A DNA stretch of 64,000 nt from Lentzea terrae (GTDB lineage: Bacteria > Actinomycetota > Actinomycetes > Mycobacteriales > Pseudonocardiaceae): contig NZ_QFWW01000030.1 in the NCBI RefSeq assembly GCF_003265345.1, positions 62,001-126,000 on the forward strand, read 5' to 3'. This document shows, piece after piece, positions 16,507 through 24,456 of the stretch (position 1 is the stretch's first letter; every line of letters begins with the position of its first letter). The notes under the pieces were generated by a model that had not been told where the DNA came from, did no database searches, and worked only from the letters and a program-made list of their open reading frames with translations. The translations under genes and the position numbers were made by a program.

Positions 16507-17709
16507 ATGACGCGCATCGTGTTCTCTGGGGGCAGGGTCTTCACCGGCTCGACGACCGAGCCCGGCGACGTGGTGGTCGAGGGCGACCGCATCGTCGACG
16601 TGGGCATCGGACTCGACGGCGACGTCGTGGTCGACGCGACCGGCCACACGGTCCTGCCAGGGCTGTTCGACTGCCACGTGCACTTCATGTTCAGCGGCGC
16701 CGACCTGGTGCGGTCGCTGAACACGCCGTTCTCGCTGCCGTTCTACGAGGCGATCGGCAACATGAAAGCCACGCTCGAGTGCGGCATCACGACGGTCCGT
16801 GACGCGCTCGGCGCCGACCTCGGCGTCGCGGAGGCCGTGCGACGCGGCCTGGTGCAGGGGCCGCGCATGCAGATCGCGGTCAACATGGTCTCGCAGACCG
16901 GCGGCCACAACGACGACTGGATGCAGTGCGGCGCGCACATCTCGCCGCCGCTGCACCCCGGCCTGCCGAACACCGTCGCCGACGGTCCCGAGGAGCTGCG
17001 CAAGGTCATCCGCACGCTCGTCCGCCACGGCGCCGACATCATCAAGATCGCGTCCAGCGGCGGCGTGATGTCACCGCGCAGCAATCCTCGGCACGCGCAC
17101 TTCCGCGACGAGGAGATCGCGATGATCGTGCAGGAGGCGAACGCGGCGGGCATCGCGGTCATGTCGCACGCGATGAGCGGCGACGGCATCCTCACCGCGG
17201 TGCGCAACGGTGTCCGGTCCATCGAGCACGGCGTGTTCCTCACCGACGAGGGCGTCGAGGAGATGCTCAAGAACGGCACTTGGCTCGTCCCGACGCTGAT
17301 GGCACCGCGGATGGTGCTCGACCAGGCCGCGGCGGGCGTGGCGATCTCGGACGTGATCCTCGAGAAGGCGAAATCCGTTGTCTCGCAGCACTTCCAGGCG
17401 TTCCAGAGGGCGTACCAGGCGGGCGTGAAGATCGCGATGGGCACCGACTCCGGCGTCGGGCCGCACGGCGACAACCTCAACGAGCTCACGCTGATGGTCG
17501 AGTACGGCATGACGCCAGCCGAGGCGATCTACGCGACCACCACGTCGGCCGCCGAGCTGATGCGGCTCGGAAACGAGCTCGGCGAGCTCGCCACTGGCAA
17601 GCTCGCCGATCTCGTGCTCGTGGAGGGTGACGCCGAGCAGCACGTGAAGGCCGGAACGCTGAAGCAGGCCATCCGCGCCGTCTACCAGAACGGCGTCTCC
17701 GTGATGTAG
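16507..17709 (+). CDS. Metal-dependent amidohydrolase (imidazolonepropionase/prolidase-like)
   Basis: A 400-residue amidohydrolase with the complete metal-ligand set: H57-V-H59 in DCHVHF, a lysine in ADIIKIASSGG, histidines in VMSHAMSG and SIEHGV, and the aspartate in MGTDSGV. The N-terminal beta-sandwich (FSGGRVFTG...VVVEGDRIVDVG) and C-terminal GKLADLVLVEG strand are standard. This subgroup includes Xaa-Pro dipeptidases and imidazolonepropionase-like enzymes, so a cyclic amide or dipeptide substrate is likely. Its stop codon is immediately followed by the stop of the convergent terC gene, with no base between them. Confidence 0.9.
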   Translation: MTRIVFSGGRVFTGSTTEPGDVVVEGDRIVDVGIGLDGDVVVDATGHTVLPGLFDCHVHFMFSGADLVRSLNTPFSLPFYEAIGNMKATLECGITTVRDALGADLGVAEAVRRGLVQGPRMQIAVNMVSQTGGHNDDWMQCGAHISPPLHPGLPNTVADGPEELRKVIRTLVRHGADIIKIASSGGVMSPRSNPRHAHFRDEEIAMIVQEANAAGIAVMSHAMSGDGILTAVRNGVRSIEHGVFLTDEGVEEMLKNGTWLVPTLMAPRMVLDQAAAGVAISDVILEKAKSVVSQHFQAFQRAYQAGVKIAMGTDSGVGPHGDNLNELTLMVEYGMTPAEAIYATTTSAAELMRLGNELGELATGKLADLVLVEGDAEQHVKAGTLKQAIRAVYQNGVSVM

Positions 17710-18708
17710 CTAGTGGTTGGCGCCCACGTGCTTCGCGGAGTCCGGGTCGCGCCGCACCTTGAGGAGGCTGGCGATCGTCGTGATCGCCAGCACGCCGACG
17801 ATCACCGACAGCGAGACCTCGATGCCGATGGTCGGCACGTGGAACGGCTCGCCGCCGTTGAGGAACCACAGGCTGTTCGTGTGCAGCGCTTCCAGGATCA
17901 GCTTCACGCCGATGAAGCCGAGGATCACCGAGAGGCCGATCGAGAGGTAGACCAGCTTCGCCAGCAGGCCACCGAGCAGGAAGTACAGCTGGCGCAGACC
18001 CATCAGCGCGAACGCGTTGGCCGTGAACACCAGGAACGGCTCCTTGGTGAGGCCGAAGATCGCGGGGATCGAGTCGAGCGCGAAGAGCAGGTCGGTGGAG
18101 CCGATCGCGACCATCACGATGAACATCGGGGTCACGAAGCGCCTGCCGTCGATCTTGATGAACGACTTGGAGCCGTGGAAGTCGGGCGTCACCGGGAAAA
18201 CCTTGCGCACCATGCGCAGCATCAGGTTCTCCTTGTACTCCTCTTCCTCGTCGTGGTTCTCCCGCGCCAGCTGCCAGCCGGTGTAGATGAGGAACGCGCC
18301 GAAGATGAAGAACACCCAGCTGAACTGCGCGATGAGGGCCGCGCCGAGCGCGATGAAGATGCCGCGCATGACGAGGGCGAGCAGGATGCCGATCAGCAGC
18401 ACCTTGTGCTGGTGGATCGCGGGCACCTTGAACGTCGTCATGATGATCAAGAAGATGAAGAGGTTGTCGACGCTCAGCGAGTACTCGGTGATGTACCCGG
18501 CGAAGAACTCCGTGGCGTACTGACCACCGGAGAAGTACCAGATGCCGAGCCCGAAGAGGGCGGCCATCGCCACGTAGAAGGTCACCCAGCGGGCGGCTTC
18601 ACCGATCGTCACCTCATGGGGTTTTCGATCGACGATGACGAGGTCGACGGCGAGCAGAACGAGCAGACCTACGATCGTCGCGATCCACATCCATGCGGGG
18701 ACGTTCAC
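17710..18708 (-). CDS. TerC/Alx-family membrane protein (probable manganese exporter)
   Basis: A 332-residue polytopic TerC protein with about eight hydrophobic segments. The family motifs include FAGYITEYSLSVDNLFIFLII with conserved acidic and Asn residues, IGSTDLLFALDSIPAIFGLT, and FALMGLRQLYFLLGG. TerC/Alx proteins export Mn2+, in part to metallate exported enzymes, and are often controlled by manganese riboswitches, as seen upstream here. The GTG start at 18708 has GGAGG with a 7-base spacer. A longer frame to 18831 would read through the riboswitch and is rejected. Between spans 3 and 4, a charged EEEEYKENL loop faces the cytoplasm. Confidence 0.93.
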   Translation of the reverse strand: MNVPAWMWIATIVGLLVLLAVDLVIVDRKPHEVTIGEAARWVTFYVAMAALFGLGIWYFSGGQYATEFFAGYITEYSLSVDNLFIFLIIMTTFKVPAIHQHKVLLIGILLALVMRGIFIALGAALIAQFSWVFFIFGAFLIYTGWQLARENHDEEEEYKENLMLRMVRKVFPVTPDFHGSKSFIKIDGRRFVTPMFIVMVAIGSTDLLFALDSIPAIFGLTKEPFLVFTANAFALMGLRQLYFLLGGLLAKLVYLSIGLSVILGFIGVKLILEALHTNSLWFLNGGEPFHVPTIGIEVSLSVIVGVLAITTIASLLKVRRDPDSAKHVGANH

Positions 18709-18714
18709 AACCCA

Positions 18715-18723
18715 ACCTCCGGG
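18715..18723 (-). promoter_or_regulatory. terC Shine-Dalgarno, sequestered by riboswitch P1 strand
   Basis: CCCGGAGGT on the minus strand contains the GGAGG that serves the GTG at 18708. It is perfectly complementary over nine bases to 18746-18754, the 3' strand of riboswitch helix P1, with 22 bases between. Confidence 0.8.
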
Positions 18724-18745
18724 ATAATCAGCGCACGCCAAATGA

Positions 18746-18858
18746 CCCGGAGGTCTCCTCCGCCGTTGAGATGATCTCTCGAACGACCGACGGCACCGGA
18801 AGCTCCACGCCGAGCTCCGTATTGACGACACCGCCGCTTAGGGAGTACTCCCCTCCAT
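18746..18858 (-). promoter_or_regulatory. yybP-ykoY manganese riboswitch upstream of terC
   Basis: Read on the minus strand, the segment starts GGAGGGGAGTACTCCC, continues with GTCGTCAATACGG, and closes with GGAGGAGACCTCC. These match the conserved L1 (GGGGAGUA), L3 (GUCAAUACG-like) and closing GAGACC/P1 elements of the yybP-ykoY class. P1 forms between GGAGG (18856-18852) and CCTCC (18753-18749). The class binds Mn2+ and turns on Mn exporter genes. The P1 3' strand ACCTCCGGG (18754-18746) is also a perfect 9-bp complement of the terC Shine-Dalgarno region CCCGGAGGT (18723-18715). Metal-stabilised P1 should therefore release the ribosome site, a translational ON switch. Confidence 0.88.
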
Positions 18859-19065
18859 CCTGCGTGAATATTGTGCTCTACGAAGGGCGGTTAGCGCCAC
18901 ACAGGGTGAGCAGACCCACGCAACCTGGTGCAACGGGAATACGGAGCGTGTCGTTCGGGTTGTAACAGTCGCTACCTGAAGCTCGGCTGAAGATCGACTC
19001 TTGCTGAGACCAGGACCGCGATCCTGACAGGTCACTCTCAGCAAAACTCGCATATCGTTTTCACT

Positions 19066-21891
19066 GTGTCCCGCCTCTCCCGCCTTCGCGGCAGGTGGAC
19101 GATCCCGGCATTGATCGTTGTCCTCGCCCTTGTCGCAGGTGGCGTGTACTTCACTCGATCCGGGGACGACCCCGTGGCCGTTCCCTTCAAAGAAGCGAAC
19201 ATCGACGCACCTGAGCGCCCCGACAGCACTCAGACGGTGACGATCGAGACGCGTCTTTACCTCCCCCAGCAGACGCCCGCGCCCGCGATCATGCTCGCGC
19301 ACGGTTTCGGCGGCAGCCTCCGCAGCGTGCACACCCAGGCCGAGGAGTTCGCCCGGCGCGGCTTCGTGGTCCTGACGTGGTCCGCCCGCGGTTTCGGCCG
19401 CAGCACCGGCCAGATCGCGCTGAACTCGCTCGACCGCGAGGTCCGCGACGCCCAGAAGCTGCTCGACTTCCTCGGCACCCGCAACGAGGTGCAGAAGGAC
19501 ACCGGCGGCGACCCCCGCGTCGGCGTGACGGGCGCGTCGTACGGCGGCGCTCTCTCGTTGCTGCTCGCCGGCGTCGACAAGCGCGTCGACACCGTCGTCC
19601 CCGTCATCACCTACAACGACCTCGCGCAGTCGCTGCTGCCGAACTCCGCGCTGGCGACCCCGCGCGCGGACGCCACGCCGGCCGCCACCGCGTTCGGCGA
19701 GGACGGCGTCTTCAAGCGTTCGTGGGCGGGCATCTTCTTCTCGGCGGGCATGACGTCGATCGACCTGTCGTCGCCCACGGGCGAGGCGCCGGAGATGGGC
19801 CAGACCGAGTCTCAGCAACCCGCTCAGCAGCCGGGTGGCAACTCCGGGGCTGCGGGCCAGCCGCCGACGCCTTCGTTGGGCGCGTGCGGCCGCTTCACCC
19901 CCGAGGTGTGCGCCGCCTACACGGAGGTCGCCACGACGGGCCGCGCGTCGCAGCAAACGCTTGAGCTGCTGCGCAAGTCGTCCCCGGTCGCGGTGACCAA
20001 CCAGATCAAGCAGCCGACGATGCTGGTGCAGGGCGAGCAGGACACGCTGTTCGGTCTCGACCAGTCGGACGCGACCGCGCGGCAGATCACCGAGGCCGGC
20101 GGCAAGGTGAAGATGGTCTGGTACGCGGGCGGCCACGACGGCGGCAACCCCGGCACGTCGTTGCGCGGCGAGATCGCCGACTGGATGGCGTTCCACCTGC
20201 AGGGCAAGGGAACCGACCCCGGCACCGGCTTCGAGTACACCGTGCAGGGCGCGTTCCGCTCGTCCGGCACCCCTTCGCTGCGCACGGTCGTCGCGCCCTC
20301 GTACCCCGGACTTTCCGGGTCGTCCGTTGAGCGCAAGACGGTGAAGCTGAGCGGACGCGAGCAGGTCGCGGTGAACCCGGCGGGCGGCAACCCGGCGGCG
20401 ATCAGCAATCTGCCGGGCCTCGGTTCCGCTTTGTCGCGCTCGTCGGCGATCTCGTCGCGGCTGTCGATCGACCTGCCGGGCCAGGCCGCTGTCTTCACGT
20501 CGGACGCGCTGGACTCGCAGCTGCTGCTGACCGGTTCTTCCACCGTCCGCCTGCGGGTTGCCCGTGGTGACCAGTCGTCCGGCGAGGCGATCCTGTTCGC
20601 GAAGCTCTACGACGTTTCCGGGGACGGCACGCGGGTGCTGCCGGGCTCGGCGGTCGCACCGTTCCGCGTGGCGCTGCCGCCGGACGGTTCCGCTGCCGAG
20701 GTGACCGTGACGCTGCCTCCGGCCGTTCGTCCCGTCGAGAGCGAGCACAAGCTGGCTCTGGTCGTCTCGACGACGGACCAGGCGTTCGCGAACGCCGAAC
20801 AGCCCGCCGCGTACCGGATCTCGCTGGCGTCCGACTCTCTGTCGGTGCCCGTCGTGCCCGGCCGCAACGTGACGACCGGCTTCCCGGTGTCCGCGCTGTG
20901 GGGCATCGTGATCGCGCTGCTGGTGCTCATCGGCGCCGGTGTCATCGCGATGTTCCGCCGCCGCCTGGCGCACGACTCGGATCCTTCTTTGGCGGACGTG
21001 CCGCTGGTGATCTCCGGTCTGACCAAGTCGTACCCCGGCGGCCTGACCGCGGTGAAGGACCTGTCGTTCCGCGTGGAGCACGGCCAGGTGCTCGGTTTGC
21101 TGGGCCCCAACGGCGCCGGCAAGACCACGACGCTGCGCATGGTGATGGGCCTGATCCACCCGTCCGACGGCCACATCAGGGTCTTCGGCCACAAGGTGAC
21201 GCCCGGCGCGCCCGTGCTGTCGCGCATCGGCTCGTTCGTCGAGGGTTCCGGCTTCCTGCCGCACCTCTCCGGCGCGGCGAACCTGCGCCTGTACTGGGCG
21301 GCCACCGGTCGTCCGCTGGAGGAAGCCCACGTCGAGGAGGCCCTGGAGATCGCAGGCCTGGGCGACGCGGTGCACCGCCGCGTCCGCACGTACAGCCAGG
21401 GCATGCGGCAGCGCCTCGCGATCGCCCAGGCGATGCTCGGCCTCCCGGACCTGCTGATCCTGGACGAACCGACCAACGGCCTCGACCCGCCCCAGATCCA
21501 CCAGATGCGCGAGGTCCTGCGCCGCTACGCAGCGGCCGGCCGCACGGTGCTGGTGTCGTCGCACCTGCTGGCCGAGGTGGAGCAGACCTGTTCGCACGTG
21601 GTCGTGATGCACAAGGGCCAGCTCGTCGCCGCGGGCGAGGTGGCCGACATCGCGGCGGGAGGCGGCGAGGCGACGTTCCGCGTCGACTCCCCCTCGAAGG
21701 CAGCCGATGTCCTGCGGAACCTCGAAGGCGTGCACGACGTGCACGAGGACGAGGACGCCGTGCACGCGTCGATGAACGGCGTCCCGCGCGCCGCAGCGCT
21801 GTCCGCTCTCGTGGCGGCCGGTGTGGCGGTGGACCAGGCGGGCCCGCGACGCAGGTTGGAAGACGCGTTCTTGGAGCTGGTCGGTGAATGA
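19066..21891 (+). CDS. Extracytoplasmic CocE/X-Pro-peptidase-like hydrolase fused to ABC transporter ATPase
   Basis: A 941-residue fusion. Residues about 12-30 are a membrane anchor. Residues 55-400 are a CocE/S15-type alpha/beta hydrolase: AHGFGG, nucleophile Ser158 in GASYGG, Asp326 in GEQDTLF, His357 in GGHDGG. Residues about 400-600 form a beta-rich PepX C-terminal-like domain. A second span (about 612-635, ALWGIVIALLVLIGAGVIAMF) precedes an ABC ATPase (645-941) with Walker A GPNGAGKTT (Lys686), signature YSQGMRQRLAIAQ, Walker B LLILDEP and H-loop SSHLL. The topology places the hydrolase outside and the ATPase inside. The GTG start appears leaderless (TATCGT at 19053). It is coupled to two small ORFs and an ABC-2 permease. 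The fusion could couple peptide or ester cleavage to transport. Confidence 0.9.
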   Translation: MSRLSRLRGRWTIPALIVVLALVAGGVYFTRSGDDPVAVPFKEANIDAPERPDSTQTVTIETRLYLPQQTPAPAIMLAHGFGGSLRSVHTQAEEFARRGFVVLTWSARGFGRSTGQIALNSLDREVRDAQKLLDFLGTRNEVQKDTGGDPRVGVTGASYGGALSLLLAGVDKRVDTVVPVITYNDLAQSLLPNSALATPRADATPAATAFGEDGVFKRSWAGIFFSAGMTSIDLSSPTGEAPEMGQTESQQPAQQPGGNSGAAGQPPTPSLGACGRFTPEVCAAYTEVATTGRASQQTLELLRKSSPVAVTNQIKQPTMLVQGEQDTLFGLDQSDATARQITEAGGKVKMVWYAGGHDGGNPGTSLRGEIADWMAFHLQGKGTDPGTGFEYTVQGAFRSSGTPSLRTVVAPSYPGLSGSSVERKTVKLSGREQVAVNPAGGNPAAISNLPGLGSALSRSSAISSRLSIDLPGQAAVFTSDALDSQLLLTGSSTVRLRVARGDQSSGEAILFAKLYDVSGDGTRVLPGSAVAPFRVALPPDGSAAEVTVTLPPAVRPVESEHKLALVVSTTDQAFANAEQPAAYRISLASDSLSVPVVPGRNVTTGFPVSALWGIVIALLVLIGAGVIAMFRRRLAHDSDPSLADVPLVISGLTKSYPGGLTAVKDLSFRVEHGQVLGLLGPNGAGKTTTLRMVMGLIHPSDGHIRVFGHKVTPGAPVLSRIGSFVEGSGFLPHLSGAANLRLYWAATGRPLEEAHVEEALEIAGLGDAVHRRVRTYSQGMRQRLAIAQAMLGLPDLLILDEPTNGLDPPQIHQMREVLRRYAAAGRTVLVSSHLLAEVEQTCSHVVVMHKGQLVAAGEVADIAAGGGEATFRVDSPSKAADVLRNLEGVHDVHEDEDAVHASMNGVPRAAALSALVAAGVAVDQAGPRRRLEDAFLELVGE

Positions 21892-22093
21892 CTTCCTGAT
21901 GGCAGCGGCGTCCGCAACGGCGGACGCCCAGGCCGAGGCAGAGGTCCCCTCGTCGAGCGAGCGCACATCGCTCGTCGGCGAAGGGGGTCCCCTTGACTCA
22001 ATTATCCCAGCCAGCACCGACATTTTCGGCGGGAAGCTCACCGCCAACCCGAACCGCACGAAGGCACCCACCCGGCAGGAGGTGAACCGGTGA
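21884..22093 (+). CDS. Small ORF between ABC ATPase and permease, copy 1 (unknown function)
   Basis: A 69-residue reading frame starting at a GTG that overlaps the end of the fusion gene by 8 bases. It ends in a GTGA overlap with the next small ORF. It encodes MNDFLMAAASATADAQ, a Ser/Gly/Pro-rich middle containing GEGGPLDSIIPAS, and the tail LTANPNRTKAPTRQEVNR shared with the next ORF. No known domain, no convincing membrane span. The DNA holds two hairpins: 8-bp arms at 21907-21914/21921-21928, and CGAGCGA/TCGCTCG at 21954-21960/21968-21974. It may be a translated palindromic insertion that keeps coupling through the operon rather than a functional protein. Real translation is plausible from the overlaps. 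Confidence 0.5.
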   Translation: MNDFLMAAASATADAQAEAEVPSSSERTSLVGEGGPLDSIIPASTDIFGGKLTANPNRTKAPTRQEVNR

Positions 22094-22096
22094 ACG
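22037..22096 (+). repeat. 60-bp direct repeat, copy 1 (RBS/restart cassette)
   Basis: This segment matches 22297-22356 at 59 of 60 positions; the only difference is G or C after the GAACCGCAC stretch. It ends with AGGAGGTGAACCGGTGAACG, which combines a strong Shine-Dalgarno with an overlapping stop/start (GTGA). Confidence 0.93.
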
Positions 22097-22353
22097 CAGG
22101 AAACGCGCGGTGCACCGGTGACGCCGTGAACGCAGAGCAGGCTCTCGCAGGCGTCCCCTCTCCGAGTGAGCACACGCCACCCACCGGGCAAGGGGGACCC
22201 CAGGATTCATTCTCCCAGCCGGCACCGACAGTTTCGGCCGGGCAGCGTCGCGAACGGACCGTTCACGCCAGCGCTTCGCTCACGGCGAAAACCGTCCTCA
22301 CCGCCAACCCGAACCGCACCAAGGCACCCACCCGGCAGGAGGTGAACCGGTGA
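22090..22353 (+). CDS. Small ORF between ABC ATPase and permease, copy 2 (unknown function)
   Basis: An 87-residue frame starting at the GTGA overlap with copy 1 and ending in a GTGA overlap with the ABC-2 permease. It aligns with copy 1: VPSPSEHTPP, GQGGPQDS, PAPTVSAG, then the identical LTANPNRTKAPTRQEVNR tail. An extra segment (QRRERTVHASASLTAKTV) separates middle and tail and contains a GAACGG-A-CCGTTC palindrome. The tail DNA carries AGGAGGTGAACCG before the next GTG, so each copy ends by supplying the ribosome-binding site of the following gene. No domain recognised. Probably arose by duplication of copy 1. Confidence 0.55.
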   Translation: MNAGNARCTGDAVNAEQALAGVPSPSEHTPPTGQGGPQDSFSQPAPTVSAGQRRERTVHASASLTAKTVLTANPNRTKAPTRQEVNR

Positions 22354-22356
22354 ACG
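22297..22356 (+). repeat. 60-bp direct repeat, copy 2 (RBS/restart cassette)
   Basis: Second copy of the 60-bp repeat, 260 bp after the first, placed so that its GTG is the start codon of the ABC-2 permease. Weaker similarity continues upstream (CAGCC(A/G)GCACCGACA and TTTCGGC), so a longer unit was probably duplicated. Confidence 0.93.
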
Positions 22357-23276
22357 AGCACGACGTCCACACCGACCCCGGCGCGATCACCGAGCTCACC
22401 GACGCCGCCGCCCACCAGCACACCGAGGTGGCCCCGGACGGGTCGGCCGTCGGCTACAAGGCGCGCAGAACGCTGCGAATCAGCGTCGAGCTGCAACGCC
22501 AGATCCGCCGCAGGAGGACCCAGCTCGTGCTGGGCTTCCTGGTGCTGCTGCCGTTCATCCTCGCCCTGAGCTTCGAGATCGGTCAGTCCGACCCGAACCG
22601 GCGCAGCGGCGGCTTCGTCGACCTGGCCACGGCGTCCGGCATCAACTTCGTGGTGCTCACGCTGTTCGTGAGCGGCAGCTTCCTGCTGCCGATGATCGTG
22701 GCGCTGTTCTTCGGCGACACGATCGCGTCCGAAGCGTCGTGGTCGAGCCTGAAGTACCTGCTGGCCGCGCCGATCCCGCGACACCGCCTGCTGCGCCAGA
22801 AAGCCATCAGCAGCGGCATCCTCAGCTTCTTCGCCCTGGCGCTGCTGCCGGCGGTGGCGCTGGCGGTGGGCGTCGTCTGGTACGGCGCGGGCGAGGTCGT
22901 GAGCCCGACCGGCGAGGCGGCGCCGTTCGCCGACGGCGTGCTCGGCGTCGCGCTCGCGGTCTGCTACATCGCGATCAACCTGTTCTGGGTCGCGGGGCTG
23001 GCGCTGTTCCTGTCCGTGTCCACCGACGCGCCGCTCGGTGCGGTCGGCGGCACGGTGCTCGTCTCGATCCTGTCGCAGATCCTCGACCAGATCGAGCCGC
23101 TCGGGGACCTGCGCAACTACCTGCCGACGCACTACGCGATGTCGTGGGCCGATCTGCTCTCGACCGATGTGGACTGGTCGGAGATGACCCGCGGCACGTT
23201 CTCCGCGCTCGTCTACGGCGGCATCTTCACGTTGCTCGCGGCGCGCCGGTTCAAGACGAAGGACGTCACCAGCTAG
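22350..23276 (+). CDS. ABC-2 type transporter permease
   Basis: A 308-residue membrane protein with a hydrophilic N-terminus of about 55 residues and about six spans: LVLGFLVLLPFILALSF, then a segment around FVVLTLFVSGSFLLPMIVALFF, ISSGILSFFALALLPAVALAVGVV, GVALAVCYIAINLFWVAGLALFL, GAVGGTVLVSILSQIL and a final LVYGGIFTLLAA. The amphipathic SSLKYLLAAPIPRHRLLRQKA coupling segment is typical of ABC-2 permeases that partner the ATPase fused to the hydrolase upstream. GTG start overlapping the small ORF stop, with AGGAGG 7 bases upstream. Substrate unknown. The stop overlaps that of the convergent VOC gene by 3 bases. Confidence 0.9.
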   Translation: MNEHDVHTDPGAITELTDAAAHQHTEVAPDGSAVGYKARRTLRISVELQRQIRRRRTQLVLGFLVLLPFILALSFEIGQSDPNRRSGGFVDLATASGINFVVLTLFVSGSFLLPMIVALFFGDTIASEASWSSLKYLLAAPIPRHRLLRQKAISSGILSFFALALLPAVALAVGVVWYGAGEVVSPTGEAAPFADGVLGVALAVCYIAINLFWVAGLALFLSVSTDAPLGAVGGTVLVSILSQILDQIEPLGDLRNYLPTHYAMSWADLLSTDVDWSEMTRGTFSALVYGGIFTLLAARRFKTKDVTS

Positions 23277-23671
23277 GCCTGGATGCAGAACTCGTTGCCT
23301 TCAGGGTCGAGCATGACGACCCAGTGGCCCATCGGCCCCTGGTCGAACTCCTGGACCTTGGTCGCACCACGGGCAACGAGCCGATCAACGGCCTCGAGAC
23401 CCGCGTTCACGTCGAGGTGGACGCGGTTCTTGGCCGTCTTGCCCTCCGGCACGCGCTGGAAGAAGAACCGCGGGCCCTTGCCGTCTGGATCGATGATCGC
23501 CGAGTAGTCGTTCCACCTGTCCGGCGGAATGTTGTTCGCCTTGGCGAACGCCTCCCACGAGTCGAAGCCGGGAGGCGGCGGCTGCACCACGTAACCGAGC
23601 GCCTCCGCCCAGAACTCAGCCAGCTTGCCGGGGTCCGCCGCGTCGAACGAAACCTGGATTTCGGTAGCCAT
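23273..23671 (-). CDS. VOC (glyoxalase/bleomycin resistance-like) protein
   Basis: A 132-residue protein with the two beta-alpha-beta-beta-beta modules of the VOC fold: ATEIQVSFDAADPGKLAEFWAEALGYVV at the start, then a closing GPMGHWVVMLDPEGNEFCIQ. This subgroup (DUF-type glyoxalase_6) is widespread in actinobacteria, mostly with unknown substrates. The ATG at 23671 (MATEIQV) is chosen because homologues start there; the upstream frame continues to 23704 without an RBS. It is convergent with the ABC-2 permease and divergent from another VOC gene. Confidence 0.85.
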   Translation of the reverse strand: MATEIQVSFDAADPGKLAEFWAEALGYVVQPPPPGFDSWEAFAKANNIPPDRWNDYSAIIDPDGKGPRFFFQRVPEGKTAKNRVHLDVNAGLEAVDRLVARGATKVQEFDQGPMGHWVVMLDPEGNEFCIQA

Positions 23672-23727
23672 GTGGCCACCGTAGAAGCCAATGCGGACAA
23701 CCACTGTCCGGAGTAGCGTGCCGTCTC

Positions 23728-24108
23728 ATGTCACGTCCTGTGCACTTCGAGATCCACGCCGCAGATCCCGATCGCGCGCGGCGCTTCTACTCCTCCGTCT
23801 TCGGCTGGAAGATCGAGCAGTGGGGCGACGCGCCCTACTGGGTCATCACCACCGGCGACGACGACCAGCCCGGCGTCAACGGCGGACTGCTGCCCCGCCA
23901 GGGTCCCGACCCCGCGCCCGACGCACCCGTCCACGGCTTCGTCATGACGATCAGCGTCGTCGACATCGACGCCACCATCGCGGCCATCGACGTCAACGGC
24001 GGCACGGTGGCGCTGCCCAAGGACAAGATGCCCGGCGTCGGCCTGCTCGCCTACTACAAGGACACCGAAGGCAACATCTTCGGCATCCTGCAGCCAGAAG
24101 AAGGCTAA
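23728..24108 (+). CDS. VOC family protein
   Basis: A 126-residue VOC-fold protein: RPVHFEIHAADPDRARRFYSSVFGWKIEQWG at the start, MTISVVDIDATIAAIDVNGG in the second module and DTEGNIFGILQPEEG at the end. The His and Glu near the strands are in metal-ligand positions common to the family. Substrate unknown. It is not closely similar to the divergent VOC neighbour, so this is not a simple recent duplication. Its last four bases overlap the convergent MmcQ/YjbR gene. Confidence 0.87.
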   Translation: MSRPVHFEIHAADPDRARRFYSSVFGWKIEQWGDAPYWVITTGDDDQPGVNGGLLPRQGPDPAPDAPVHGFVMTISVVDIDATIAAIDVNGGTVALPKDKMPGVGLLAYYKDTEGNIFGILQPEEG

Positions 24109-24449
24109 GGGCGCTTCTTCTTCGGCAACCGCGCGACGACGGCCTCGTAGGAACTGTCCACCAGCTCCAGCAGGTCGTCGTCGGGCACCGATCCCTTGAG
24201 CGCGATGGTGTTCCAGCCGTAGCGCCCCACGTAGCCGCTCACCGTGATGTCGTAGGGGAAGCGCTCCCGCCACGGCGCGGCGGCCTCGGCGTCCGCCCCG
24301 CACTTGAGCCCCACGGTGTGCTCGTCGAGGCCGATGAACGCGAACGCCTTGCCTCCCACCTTGCACACCAGCTCGGCGTCGCCCCACGGATACGTCTCCT
24401 CCGCGCCCGGCTTCCCCGCGCAGTAGGCGATCAGATCGTCCAGTGTCAC
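24105..24449 (-). CDS. MmcQ/YjbR family protein
   Basis: A 114-residue protein matching the MmcQ/YjbR (CyaY-like fold) family: LDDLIAYCAGKPGAEETYPWGDAELVCKVGGKAFAFI, GLKCGADAEAAAPWRERF and GWNTIALKGSVPDDDLLELVDSSYEAVVARLPKK. Members are proposed to bind DNA, but their biological role is unclear. The GTG at 24449 aligns with family N-termini; the same frame is open further upstream but without family similarity. It lies 7 bases downstream of the MarR gene stop and is probably co-transcribed with it. Confidence 0.88.
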   Translation of the reverse strand: MTLDDLIAYCAGKPGAEETYPWGDAELVCKVGGKAFAFIGLDEHTVGLKCGADAEAAAPWRERFPYDITVSGYVGRYGWNTIALKGSVPDDDLLELVDSSYEAVVARLPKKKRP

Positions 24450-24456
24450 AACAGGA

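Noticed and set aside
17710..18831. Longer TerC start at 18831
   Set aside because: That extension lies within the manganese riboswitch. The GTG at 18708 has a well-spaced GGAGG and the family N-terminus.
18838..22191. 1117-codon minus-strand frame opposite the hydrolase-ABC gene
   Set aside because: The plus strand has the complete catalytic and ABC motifs. The minus frame is an Arg/His/Gly-rich shadow of GC-rich codons and reads into the riboswitch leader.
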